Shown piece by piece: positions 49,374 through 60,124 of a stretch of 64,000 bases of DNA; position 1 is the stretch's first letter, and each line of letters starts with the position of its first letter. Both the position numbers and the translations under genes were made by a program. The notes beneath the pieces are model-generated. The model ran no database searches. It was not told where the DNA came from and was given only the letters and a program-made list of their open reading frames with translations. Origin of the DNA: Umbelopsis ramanniana AG (lineage: Eukaryota; Mucoromycota; Umbelopsidomycetes; Umbelopsidales; Umbelopsidaceae); the NCBI RefSeq assembly GCF_025399195.1, contig NW_026252126.1, positions 157,210 to 221,209 of the forward strand. The letters are read 5' to 3'.

Positions 49374-50720
49374 ATGTCTCTCCCACTCGAAGGAATAAAG
49401 GTCATAGAGCTCTCTGGGCTTGCTCCTGCTCCATTCGCTGGAATGATATTGGCAGACTACGGCGCAACGGTTATTCGTGTAGATAGACCTGTCAATTTCA
49501 ATCCGGATGTACTAGCTCGCCACAAACGATCTATTGCTTTGGATCTCAAACAGCCAAAGGCAATCGAAACCCTTAGACGTATTCTTAAAGAATCTGACGT
49601 ATTGCTAGACCCATATCGACCTGGTGTCTTGGAAGCTTTAGGTCTCGGTCCGGACGTTTTGCTTAAGGACAATCCACGATTGATCATTGCACGTTTGAGC
49701 GGATATGGTCAAACTGGGGCATGGAGCAAAATTGCAGGCCACGATGTCAATTATTTAGCAGTATCGGGAGTTCTTTCGGTAGGTAGATTTGACCCCCAGC
49801 ATTTCTTGAAGTCAGCCCAACGCAACATGAGATTTCCACTGACAGTCACCCATCTGACAGCTTATAGGCAGACATGGGGAAAATCCATTTTTCCCTGTTA
49901 ATATTCTTGGAGACTTCGCAGGTGGTGGTTTAATGTGCGTCACTGGTATTCTCATGGCTGTCATTGAACGGAATCGGTCTGGCAAAGGTCAAATCATTGA
50001 TGCAAATTTAGTGAGTGTCTCGTGTGTAGAGCCATACACTTTGGTACACATGGACTAACGTCTTTCTCTCTTCAAAGACTGATGGAGCAGGTTATCTCGC
50101 TTCCTTCCCATATTATATGCGGAAGAATGGTTTCTCCTGGACTGAAGAGCGGGGTAAAAATATGCTGGATGGTGGAGCCCCATTTTATGAGGTGTATAGA
50201 ACAAAGGATAACAAATTCATGGCCGTGTAAGTACCATTCGGTTTCGGGCTGCGCACTACTTGGATGGCATAATGACTTTCATTTCTCTGCTATCAGAGGA
50301 GCCATTGAACCTCAGTTCTACAAGGCTTTCCTCAAAGGTCTCGGTTTAACTGAATCTTCCTTGCCTCCTCAAATGGACGCAGACCATTGGGAAGACACTA
50401 AGAAGAAGTTTACTACGTTGTTTGGCTCAAAGACTCAGTCGGAATGGACGCAAATATATCAAAATACCGATGCATGCGTGACACCTATTTTGGACTTTAA
50501 CGTGGAAGACAACAACGAGAAAGGGTTTGCCGCTAATCCCAAGCCCGCTCCTTTATTGTCAAGAACTCCAGCAAAGGACTCTTCCAAGGAGTCTGGCATT
50601 CTGGAACCCGGTTTACATTCTGCTGCCGTTCTCAAGGAATTTGGTCTCACTAACCAAGAAATCCAAGAGCTCATCAAACGACGTGTCGTTAAGTCAAACG
50701 ATATCAAATCTTCGCTTTAA
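49374..50720 (+). CDS. Alpha-methylacyl-CoA racemase-like CoA-transferase family III protein
   Basis: Exons 49374-49782, 49868-50010, 50078-50226 and 50297-50720 give 374 residues. Family III landmarks are [20 protein letters not shown] at the N-terminus, [40 protein letters not shown] and [11 protein letters not shown] (with the catalytic His and Asp region). Next come [19 protein letters not shown] and [10 protein letters not shown]. This is the AMACR pattern, the enzyme that epimerises 2-methyl-branched acyl-CoAs before beta-oxidation. The donor at 49783 (GTAGAT) was preferred over 49779 because it rebuilds VGRHGENP. The C-terminal SSL is only weakly like a peroxisomal PTS1, so location is open. 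Confidence 0.92.
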
Positions 50721-50768
50721 TTAAGATTGCAATCGCAAATAAATAGTATATCCTACACCGCTAAATCT

Positions 50769-51430
50769 CTATGTAAATGGTGCTTCATCTCGAACACATT
50801 TCTCATAAACCTGCTGAACTACTTTCTCTGCATTTGCTCCGCAGTGCTCCCTTGTTGAATTGATGGCATCTCTAAGAATACAGTCCTTCTTCTTCCCCTC
50901 ATGCTTAATGTCGTTACATTGGCCTACATGAATATGCGTGTTAATGGACGTATCCGCTTTGATGTGCAACGTATCCAAATCCTTACCTATTGCGCTGGCT
51001 CTGACCTCTCCGCATGCTACCAAATGACATAGACTATCAAATGTACCTTTTCGACTGGCGTCGAAAGCGTGAACCAGTTCATGTACGACAGTCTTTTCAA
51101 CATCCTCTCTAGACCGGATATTTTCACAGCAAAGTACGATCCTTTTATATTGTATATCGTAGTATCCGCATTTTTCCTATGGTGAATCGTCTTGGTATCT
51201 ATGTTCTGACGGACCCAAACAGGACAATTTATTTTTAAAACCCTCACCTGTTGTTCAGTTCCAGCACATGAGCGGCACGTAATGCCTTTTACAAGAGTAC
51301 GTTTGTTCAACTTAAATATGCTCTGAAGTAGCGTTTGGGCTTTAGAAGAATTGTTCAAAACATGCTGAAGTTCTTCAGTACAGCGTTGTTCCGAGAAACT
51401 GGATGCATGGTTTGTGGTCAAAATGGGCAT
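50769..51430 (-). CDS. ATP23: ATP23, mitochondrial inner membrane metallopeptidase
   Basis: Three exons (51248-51430, 50987-51176, 50769-50923) give 175 residues. The key zinc site is VVHELVHAFDASR (HExxH), placed after a CRSCAGTEQQEKCGYYDIQY stretch and followed by EVRASAIG and then CILRDAINSTREHC and a C-terminal KCVRDEAPF. This cysteine-rich pattern is specific for ATP23. The protein sits on the intermembrane-space side, cleaves the Atp6 presequence in species that have one, and helps Atp6 assembly with Atp10. Whether the peptidase role is used here depends on the mitochondrial Atp6. The start is 114 bp from that of the CBS-like gene on the other strand. Confidence 0.93.
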
Positions 51431-51544
51431 GCAGAAACAGCTTGCAGAAACTTTGGGTCGGAGGAACCAAAGATTTTGTCACAAAAAGTATTGCGACAGG
51501 TGAAATAATAGCAGTCTTTTCGGGTCCTTTCTCTCCTAAACAAA

Positions 51545-53468
51545 ATGACATTAGAACACCAACCACCCAAGATTACTTCCAATCTCGCGGATAATGTTGG
51601 CTTGACGCCCATGGTCAAAGTTATGGGCGGCCATTCCAACAATGGTATGTCTTGAATCACTTACTCGCCACCAACTTTGCTTCATTCTTTTTTTCTCACG
51701 TTTTAACTCGCGCTTTTGACCATATTCTTCTATAGTGGAAGTGCTTGCCAAGCTGGAATACACCAACTTTACCGGGAGTATCAAAGAACGAACTGCAAAG
51801 TTCATCATTGAAGGTTAGTCTGCTGCTCACAAGTAAATCTTACGAGATAGCATCAACTGATCCAGCATACATGCCTTAGACCTGAAAGCCAAAAACAAAT
51901 TGAGCCCAAAGACTACCATTATCATTCCAACTTCTGGAAATCTCGCCATATCCGTCGCAGGAATGGTTGCAAAGGATCGCAACAAAGTCATCGCTGTCGT
52001 GCCTGAACGTACTTCGACTGACAAGATTCACTTGCTGAAGGCTATGGGAGTGGAAATCATTCGAGCTCCAACCGAAGCCAGGCGCGAGGCTGCTGAAAAC
52101 ATGTATTCTACTGCTTACAAGTTGTCTGAGCAACTTCAAAACTCCATTGTTATTGATGAGGTACAATTCAACATAGGCGCCATCAAAGTTCGTTCTCAAA
52201 CTAATCCACTTTCCTTTAGACCAACATACCAAGCGCAGTGTATGATGACTTGGCAGAAGAGATCCTTCAGCAAAGCGTTCTCCAACTTGATTATGTCTTC
52301 GTTGGCGTAGAGACTGGTTCTACTATTTCTAGACTAGCCAAGGCATTGAAGGCGGAAAAGCCTGAAATCAAGGTCTACGGTGTTGAACCCGTGGATTCTG
52401 TCTTTGCTAGAAATGAAGGCAACCAACATTATAAGAGAAGGGTACGACAAGGCTTCGGTCTTACAATCGAGTAAATTTGTCATTGTTATTAGTTTACTAA
52501 CTCTTGTATGAATTTACTATATAGGAATGGAAGATAGAAGATCTCGGCAGCAACTTTGTACCTAAAAATTTCGATGGAAGTTTGATCGACGGATGGATCC
52601 AAGTTTCTGACAAAGATGCATATTCAACCGCAAGACGCCTTCTACGTGAAGAAGGCATTACATGTGGTATGTTTCTATATATATATATTTTAACAAACCG
52701 ACAATGAGAGATTGGAACGTTCGCTGATTCATAGCAATTTTATTCTAGGACCTTCCTCCGGAGCCGTTGTTTGGGCGACTTTGAATCATGCAAGCAACGT
52801 GCAGCAACATACAACTCACACCTTTCGCTCTGTAGCTATTTTGAATGACACAATGCGCAACTACATGTCCACTCTATTGTCAGATGAATGGCTACTGGAG
52901 AACGACCTTGTGGATGAGATGACAACTAAGCAGCTGGAATATCTCTCCAGCGAACGTTACCGCGCAGCCAGCGTTGAAGATCTGCAGTTGCCTGCAGCCG
53001 TCACCATCTCGCCATCTGCAACAGTATCCCATGCTTTGAATTTGATGATGGAGCGCGAATATTCACAGCTCCCAGTCATTCATTCAAGCAACAAGAAACT
53101 GGTTGGCTACATCTCTGAGTCTACTTTAGAAGCCCACTTGTCGGATGGATCCGCTCAGCCTGAAGATCCGGTCAGCAAGTGGATGTTTAACTTCCTCAAG
53201 CGCAACAAAGGCGAGAAGTCGACTGCCAAATATGAAATGATCACCCCAGATACAAGCTTGGCAGATCTCGGTAAGTACTCTCTTGATAGAAACAGATACC
53301 CTTCCATGTAAGCCTTATTTAAAATGAAAACTAACCAATGTTTCTATAGCCAAATTTTTCGAAAAGAACTCCTTTGCCGTTGTTACGGATGCTGACCGCA
53401 AATGGTGCTTGGGAGTAGCAACCAAATATGATCTGATTAGCTTCTTGAACAGAAGAAATGTGTTTTAA
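51545..53468 (+). CDS. Divergent cystathionine beta-synthase-like protein
   Basis: Exons 51545-51644, 51736-51813, 51880-52160, 52220-52441, 52525-52666, 52749-53270 and 53350-53468 give 487 residues. The PLP-lysine site is present (FTGSIKERTAKFIIED), as is the TSGN loop (IPTSGNLAIS). The linker (WLLENDLVDEM) and a C-terminal pair of CBS regulatory domains (AVTISPSATVSHALNLMMER, LPVIHSSNKKLVGYIS, FFEKNSFAVVTD) follow the order of fungal CBS. Several active-site elements differ from the classic enzyme: the PLP phosphate loop reads VETGSTIS where GTGGT-type sequence is usual, and the Tyr-Asn-Pro loop is shortened (DETNIPSAVYDD). There is no N-terminal heme-binding segment, as in other fungi. 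It may be a paralogue with changed activity. Confidence 0.88.
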
Positions 53469-53619
53469 GATGTAATTGTATATAAGTAGGTCATAGAGGG
53501 CTATTATAGATCTCTAGTAGTATGACACATTTTCCTTGTGCCAAAACAATAAAAGACAGAATTACTACACCAAAATGCTAAAAGTCTATATACACGAAAA
53601 TCACATAAATGTACGCTTT

Positions 53620-55336
53620 TTACTGTCGGCTCCGCTCACCGGAGCCATAGAATTTGCGTATGGATCCTTTATATTCATATGGAAGGAGTGGAGGAGTACG
53701 CACATCTATTGCATTTTCGCCTGCATTCGTAGGTACCCAGACACGAAGCTCAGCTCTGTCAAAATCTCCGGTTACAGATACCCATCCCATACTAGAAAAT
53801 GCGATATCAGCTGTGGCGTGGGATGGATGATCGCCATGGAGTTTGATAGTATGCGGAAGTGGCTTGAGAGAGATGCTTCGGCCAATAGCGTTTGTTTCAT
53901 CGGTAAGTTTTTCAGTTTTGACGAAATGTGGTATCATCTTGGTAAACAAGGTTATAAGAATAGGCTGCGTGGATTTGACCAAGTCAAGTCGAATGAAGGG
54001 TTTGAGCAACAAACTTTTACCTATACAATCAGTATGGTTAATAAGTTGAACCTTTCTCACAACCAAGAATTCACATCCCCGTCACATCATGAAAGTATCG
54101 AAATTACATACCGACTTCCAAACGGTAAGTCACTGGCTTTAGCTCTTTGCTCGCCTCCCATTTTCGAACTTCGTTTGGAGCTAGCAAATGTACTAACTGG
54201 TCTTCGTTGATGATACCCGGAGTATCTATTATATATCGTTCTTTGGTAACGAAACGCTTACTCGCTTCGTCGTTGTTTAACGGATCGCGAATGCCAACAA
54301 CACGAAGCGGTATTTTGATACTCCCAATGGTAGTGCCTGGTACATGAGAACTTGTGACCTGGTATTCACGACGTACTCTTGCAGTGTGCTGTTTGGCGTA
54401 ATCTGACACATCCTCTTTCTTTGCTGCACCTTGCTTCAAAAAGGCGTTGACAACGGCGGACTTACCAACATTGGTGCATCCTAAAACGTAAACATCGTCT
54501 GTAGCATTTCGGTACGACTCTATGGATCGTAGCAACGATTTAATGCCCCATCCCTTTATAGCACTGACCAAGGCTACATCTAGTATGGATGCAGTGTTGA
54601 GGCCACTCCTCTTGGCTTGTTGAACGATCCAGTCCTTGATTCTCTGCTGATGCTTTAAAGCATCCTTTGGCAAGATATCGATTTTGTTGGCTACAAGCAG
54701 GACACGATGCGTTGGGTTACTGTTGAGTTCGGCAATCAGCGGCTCAATGCTAAATGGAATGTCTCCAATATCAATGATGGATACTATCAGAGCATTATTT
54801 TTGGTCTTCAAAAAGGATAGGGATGTGTATTGCAAAGATGAGCGCAGAAATTTTTGTGTGTCTGACGTCGTACTGGTTTTATGGTGTATCAACGAATGGC
54901 ATCGTGAACATAGCTGTCGAGAGGTGGTCTTTGGAACATCATCTTTTGTTTCGTTCGCTTCTTCTTTGATTCCCAGTAGCTCTTTCAATTCAGGGTCCAA
55001 GGTGTCGAGATGCTGTTCGTAGTCCTTGTCTGATAATATACTGGGGCCTGAAGGCTTTGAAGGCTGACTTTTTCGCTCGGACTTGCGTTCGATGTAGCCA
55101 GACCCATTAGGATCCGCTTCTTGCAGTGTGGCACCGCAGCCCGAACAAGACTCTGACACAACAGGAGTATTGTCCGACTGGGTACTTAGTAACCGCCGTG
55201 ATAAGACAGAAGCTGGCTTTAGAGTGCATGTCGACAAGTGGTTAACAATGGTAGGCCGTAATCTTGACAACGAAATGAGGGGATATAGTCTAGGTATGAC
55301 TCTCGTCAAGCGTGTAGCCGTTACCCTTGCAGCCAT
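53620..55336 (-). CDS. NOA1/YqeH-type mitochondrial GTPase (GEP3/MTG3-like)
   Basis: Two exons (54112-55336 and 53620-54020) give 541 residues. A long Arg/Leu/Ser-rich presequence (RLTRVIPRLYPLISLSRLR) points to mitochondria. A zinc-finger-like pair follows: CSGCG near residue 60 and CSRCH near residue 137. The GTPase motifs are circularly permuted: NKIDILP (G4) comes first, then SAIKGWG, GCTNVGKSAVVNAF (P-loop), PGTTIGS (G2) and DTPGI (G3). That order defines the YqeH/NOA1 family, needed for small mitoribosomal subunit assembly. An upstream in-frame ATG at 55447 exists, but the one at 55336 gives the better presequence. It shares a 159-bp divergent promoter with NAF1. Confidence 0.93.
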
Positions 55337-55495
55337 GGAAGTTCGAAGTTGGGGAAATGCGCACTGAATTCCTTCAGTTTCTTCTCGTGTCCTTCCGTTC
55401 TTCAAAAAATTGTGACGGCCACTGTGACTGCTAGCAGAAACGGGCATGAAAAAATATCCTGCTATTTGACACTATCTTGCGCTTACCTGTTACCC

Positions 55496-57239
55496 ATGGA
55501 CGACCATACCATTCTTGCGTCGACAACGCCACCTAATACAGAAGCTTCTACAGTTTCAGAAAGCGTCGTGATTCAACAACATGATACCGTTATCAACAAT
55601 AGTGTGAAAAAAGATATATGTAGTGTCAACCCTCTTATACCTTCGGGCCTCACACCTATGGTCTCTCAGTCGCAAGTCCAGACAGCCAACGATCCAGTAT
55701 CACAAGAGGACAAAGGCAATGAAAATTCCATGGAAGTAGAACAAGTGACAATAGATACAGTTGTTGAAAACAATGAAGGATCCACCGTCATACATCAAGA
55801 GGAAACAATCGTACAAGCAGATATCCAGCAAGTTTCAACAACGGAAGTAACGACGGATATAACGATGAAGGATATCCCCAATTCCGAAACCAATGCTATG
55901 CCTGAGTTGATAGAGACAGCAGATAACAAAATCGATGCCGCCATATTAGGAGACGCCAAAATTGATGCCGCAGATGGGTACGTGTCGAGCGATCTTGATT
56001 CATCTGACGACGAGGACAATGCGCCTTCTGCAAAGAAAGACAATTCCGAAGATAACGATAGTGAATCGGACAGGTAAGCAATACTTTTGAAATACGTATG
56101 GCAAGATGACATAAAAGCTTACTTTTTCAAAAATAGCGACGACGATAGTGATTCGGAGGAGGATATTGGCTTACCAACCAAGACAATGACGATCGAGGAA
56201 CGAGAAAAAGCATTGATAGACATATCCTATATGGACGAAGAGGATGATGCAAGGGGAGAGGATGGACCTTTAAGAACACGTAACGAATTGCAAAAAGTGG
56301 TTGTACAGCGACCAACCATTACCATCAAACCAGAAGCCAACATCGTTGAGATTGGATCCGTGTACGCTGTGGTGGGGGATACCGTTGTTGTTCAAGGACA
56401 AGTGGCTGGTAATGAGCAAGTTCTGGATAGCGGCAGTCTCTTCGTATATGAAGACAGAGAAATATTAGGCGAGGTATGCTCCATTGTTTTTTGTGAATGG
56501 TAATAATATCAATTTCTGAAGCTTACATCGATTATTTCAAGGTCTTTGAAACGTTTGGGCCAGTAGCCAGACCGCTCTACTCGGTTCGGTTCAACGATGC
56601 ATCGGAAATTGACAAGGAACGCACTAAACAAGGTGCAAAGGTGTACATTGTTCCTGATTTCTCTACGTTTTTGTTGACTAGAGCGTTGAAGATGCAAAAG
56701 GGATCAGATGCAAGTAACATTTTTGACGAAGAAGTTGCTGACCATGTAAGTTAATACCATGAGTAACCAGACAATGAGGCGGTTCCGGATTCTGACCTAT
56801 GTTTATGCAACAGGAAATGGAGTTCTCAGATGATGAAGCTGAACAAGCATTCAAGAAAGAGCAAAAGCGCAAGGGAAAGTAAGTTGGGCACCTATTGTGA
56901 TTAAAAAATCACAGGAAAACCGCTGTTCTTTCGTTTTCTAATCACAGGTGTCATTACAGGAAGAAGCAAGCAAATAAACGTGCAGCACCACAAGAACAGC
57001 AACCGGTAGCTGAATCAACTTGGGATGACCTTGATGGATACAATGTATTGAAAAGACCAGCAATTGGTCGAAATGCCCCTGAACAAAGACGGCCACACCC
57101 TCTACCCCCTCGACCGGCGTTCAGTATGACACCTGCAACGCAAGAACCCCAAGCCGCACCGCCTCGTGAGGTTCATAGCATATCACAGTTATTTGCTGCC
57201 GGTCCTCCACCGCTTCATCCTCCACCGCGTGGCCAATAG
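55496..57239 (+). CDS. NAF1: NAF1, H/ACA ribonucleoprotein assembly factor
   Basis: Five exons (55496-56073, 56137-56473, 56542-56745, 56814-56878, 56960-57239) give 487 residues. A long acidic Ser/Asp/Glu-rich N-terminus (SSDLDSSDDED) leads into the Gar1/Naf1 core: EANIVEIGSVYAVVGDTVVV, LDSGSLFVYEDREILGEVFE, FGPVARPLYSVRF and GAKVYIVPDFSTFL. A Lys-rich stretch (KKEQKRKGKKKQANKR) follows, then a Pro-rich tail. Naf1 brings Gar1-related assembly to H/ACA snoRNPs and telomerase RNA in the nucleus. Length, charge pattern and core distinguish it from Gar1, which has GAR repeats. Confidence 0.94.
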
Positions 57240-57491
57240 TATCATTGCTTGTCCATCCTTCTTAGAAGTAACGTCAGACGTTAATCAATCCCATCATGAG
57301 AGTTAGACTTCAAAAGAACGATAATTCCTTTTAATACAGTTAGGGGACGGACAATGTTTATGGAATACTAAATCTAAACGGGCAAATAATAAAGGTGTAT
57401 ATAGTAGTTGAAGAAAATGTCTATATTTTCAAAAGCCAGTGTCTCGTCTTATGTAAGTGAAAGCCGAGATGCGGATTTCCAGCAGGCGACC

Positions 57492-58864
57492 TTACAACAC
57501 GCCAGCAAACTTTGCAAAGCTATCCTTTTTGCTAACCTTTACACCGGTTCCGTCCCGTTGTAGTTCATAGAGCTCTCCACGCCAGACGATTTTGTCGCCG
57601 ACCATGGCATATACATACAATGGAAGAGCGAGAATCTCACGGCTAAACCATGCTCGAACAAAATGAAGCAAGGGCTGAGGCTTCAATTGAGCGCTGCCAA
57701 GGAAGGTATGGTAAAGTGTGTAGTCGCACAGGAACCAACAGAGCCAGTGAATTAAAAAGAAAAGGCCAAAGGAAACACCGAATCTTGAGCTGTACCCAAA
57801 GGCACCCATAAGACCACAGATGATAGACTCGGTAATGGGTTCAACCAAAGTGGCAGCTGTCACAATGTATTTGCGAACACGCACCCATCGAGACCGTCTT
57901 AAGCAATAATCCTTCGGTGACAATGAACCCAAACTTTGGTTGGCAGTATCACAGGTCATGACATGCTTCAGTCCCTGAGCCCAAAGCGCTTCGGCAATGA
58001 TATTATCTTCTGCCATATACTGAGCAAATTGTCGCAAACCACCAGCCTTTTCCAGATCTGACTTCCGCCAAAGATTGGATTTACCCATGATACAGGAGGC
58101 CACAGCCACAAAGTTGATAGCAATATACATCTTTGCATGGTTTGTGTCCAAAAAGACCTGTTCAACTTCTGCGCCATAACTGCTTGGGTTGGTGGCTAAT
58201 GGAAGATGGTGTACCAGACCGACCTTTGGCTTCAAAATAGCATCGACCGACCGAGCCAAAGCGTCAGCATGAACTTGAACATTGGAGTCAAGAATCCAGA
58301 GAATATCATGTTGTGCAGAATCGTATGACTTGATGAGGTTATTAATTTTCGGATTTATTCCGGCCGCGACATCGCCTGAAACATACACCAACGTTAGTAT
58401 ACGCGTGCCTAGTCCAAGGTGTCTTTCAACCCAAGCCTTACCAATGATTAATCTCGTTTCTATTTCCGGGTGTTCCTCCATCAGTTCCTTAACAACAGGG
58501 ATAGCAGGGTCATCTTCCTTTGCGACCGAGAAGATAATTTCATAGGCTGGATAGTTTTGACAAAAGGAGGAGAGCAAGTTTTCTCGCAAATTGATATCCA
58601 ATCCTTTGAGAGGTCTAAGAATTGAAACACTCGGCGGTGTAAGCATACTGGGAGACTTGGGAGTATCTTTCTTCGTATATCGACATCGTCTAAATGGAGC
58701 GATGTCAGCGGATGGTATGATACTAGATGGTCAGGTATGTATTAATCAGCGCGGCAGGCAACTTACGACACAGTCAAGCCGAGCAGTGATAATAAAGCCA
58801 TGAAAGTGTACCATAGCACACAAAGCCATGAGAAGTAGTAGATTATAGTATCAAGTACTGCCAT
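57492..58864 (-). CDS. Ceramide glucosyltransferase (UGCG/GCS)
   Basis: Exons 58767-58864, 58442-58689 and 57492-58375 give 409 residues. An N-terminal membrane anchor (about 30 hydrophobic residues from the start) precedes the GT21 domain: SVSILRPLKG, the D1 region EDDPAIPVV, D2 WILDSNVQ, D3 AEDNIIAEAL and the (Q/R)xxRW motif as RRSRWVRVRK. Several hydrophobic segments follow at the C-terminus. This is the glycosyltransferase that makes glucosylceramide from UDP-glucose at the Golgi/ER. Intron 2 (58376-58441) is in frame and could be read through as 22 extra residues, but GTAAGG and TTTCAG flank it and removal restores IIGDVAAGINPKINN. Confidence 0.94.
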
Positions 58865-59230
58865 TATGAGTTAAAGAAGTAGATCCGGTCCAGTTGCATT
58901 GCCGAGCAAGGAAAAAGTCTTTACCCAGTGCACGGTTCTGGTTACAAAAAAAAAAAAAAAAATTGTTCGATAAACGACAGGGTCGATTTGACCACCAGTC
59001 CCTGACAAGTATTATATCATCTTGGTAGGGTGGCATGATACCAAGTTGTTATTGCTAAAGGGGTTTTCGTTTTATATATTGTTGTTATGATGTTTATGGA
59101 ATTTTAAAAAACGAGAAAGTAATAAAGTTACAAAGAAGAGAGGTGGAGAGAAGGTGGCAAGTTTTTATGAGAATTGGGTTGGGGGTAGAAGGAGAAAAAG
59201 TTACAATGAGGATAGAGAGTCAATCTCTAT
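58865..59230. other. Intergenic region
   Basis: About 370 bases between two minus-strand genes. It has a 17-base poly-A run near 58946 and purine-rich sequence at 59100-59210. I see no gene. Confidence 0.55.
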
Positions 59231-60124
59231 TTATTCTGCCTTGACATCTTGCTTTGCAGGAGCATCTGATGCATCTGAGGTTCGAGACTCTTTTTCGATC
59301 AAAATTGATCGAAGCCATTTAATCTCCAGCTCGAGTTCCTTAACTCGACCTTCCAATCGATCAGCCTTATCAGTCATTTCCTTGGCAGTTTGTTCCAAAG
59401 CTTGCTCACGCTGCTTCTTCTTGACACGGAAACGTGCTGATGCAGCGGTATTACGGCGTCGCTTGTCTTCTTCGCTAGCAGACTTGGAGTCTAGATTAGG
59501 ATCAGTTGCGATGTCTTTTTCCACAACTTTACCAGTGTCCGTGGCCTTTCTTTTCAAGCTCACTGAAGGTTTATCTTCAGGTGATGATGGCTTTGGATAA
59601 ATCATGGGCACGCCGAAGTTGGCAGAAAAGTTGGTGGAATTGAAGGAAGTTGAAGCATCAGCAGGTGATGGTCGTGGTGCAAGGATAGGCATAGCAGGCT
59701 TGGCAGTGCTGAGTGGCCGAGGTTGCAACATGGGTTGTATAGGGGCGGGTTGAGCCAAACGCTGTTGTGGAAGTTCATAGTCAAGGTAATTGGCAAGACC
59801 TTGGTAGGTGACAGGGTCTAGATTGGCTTTGGATTGGGCGGGTAAATCTGTCAAGGACTTTGACTCTAGTGATTGTTCATACTCCAAAGGCTTGTCGTCA
59901 TAAATGCCAACACCTGGCTCTACATCAAAAGTGAATTGTGCAGTGGACTATATTGAAAATGAAATTAGTTGATGGGTGTCTAGGCGTAGTTGAGCAATAT
60001 TTGCACATACCCAAAGAGCTAACTCGTCAGCGAGTTCCTGCTCAGTAGGACCGGATAACTCTGGTGAGTTATCGTTGGTGAGAGTGTTGAGTGATGAAAT
60101 ATAAGAATATTGGTCGTAAGACAT
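59231..60124 (-). CDS. bZIP transcription factor, Cys3/MetR-like
   Basis: Two exons (60011-60124, 59231-59947) give 276 residues. The C-terminal bZIP begins with the basic region KRRRNTAASARFRVKKKQRE, followed by a heptad leucine zipper (DRLEGRVKELELEIKWLRSIL). This NTAASARFR pattern with an immediate KKKQREQAL continuation is characteristic of the fungal Cys3/MetR group that controls sulfur assimilation; Gcn4 has a different basic region. The Pro/Ser-rich N-terminus with acidic patches is a likely activation region. It is likely nuclear and binds DNA as a dimer. A CBS-like gene lies 6 kb away, which is of interest for sulfur metabolism but not evidence of control. Confidence 0.9.

Noticed and set aside
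52161-52219. Reading through the CBS-like intron (VQFNIGAIK)
   Set aside because: GTACAA and TTTAG flank it, and removal rebuilds DETNIPSAVYDDLAEEI, which aligns with the family.
58376-58441. Reading the 66-base ceramide glucosyltransferase intron as coding
   Set aside because: It is in frame, but it is flanked by GTAAGG and TTTCAG and interrupts a conserved block that is contiguous after removal.
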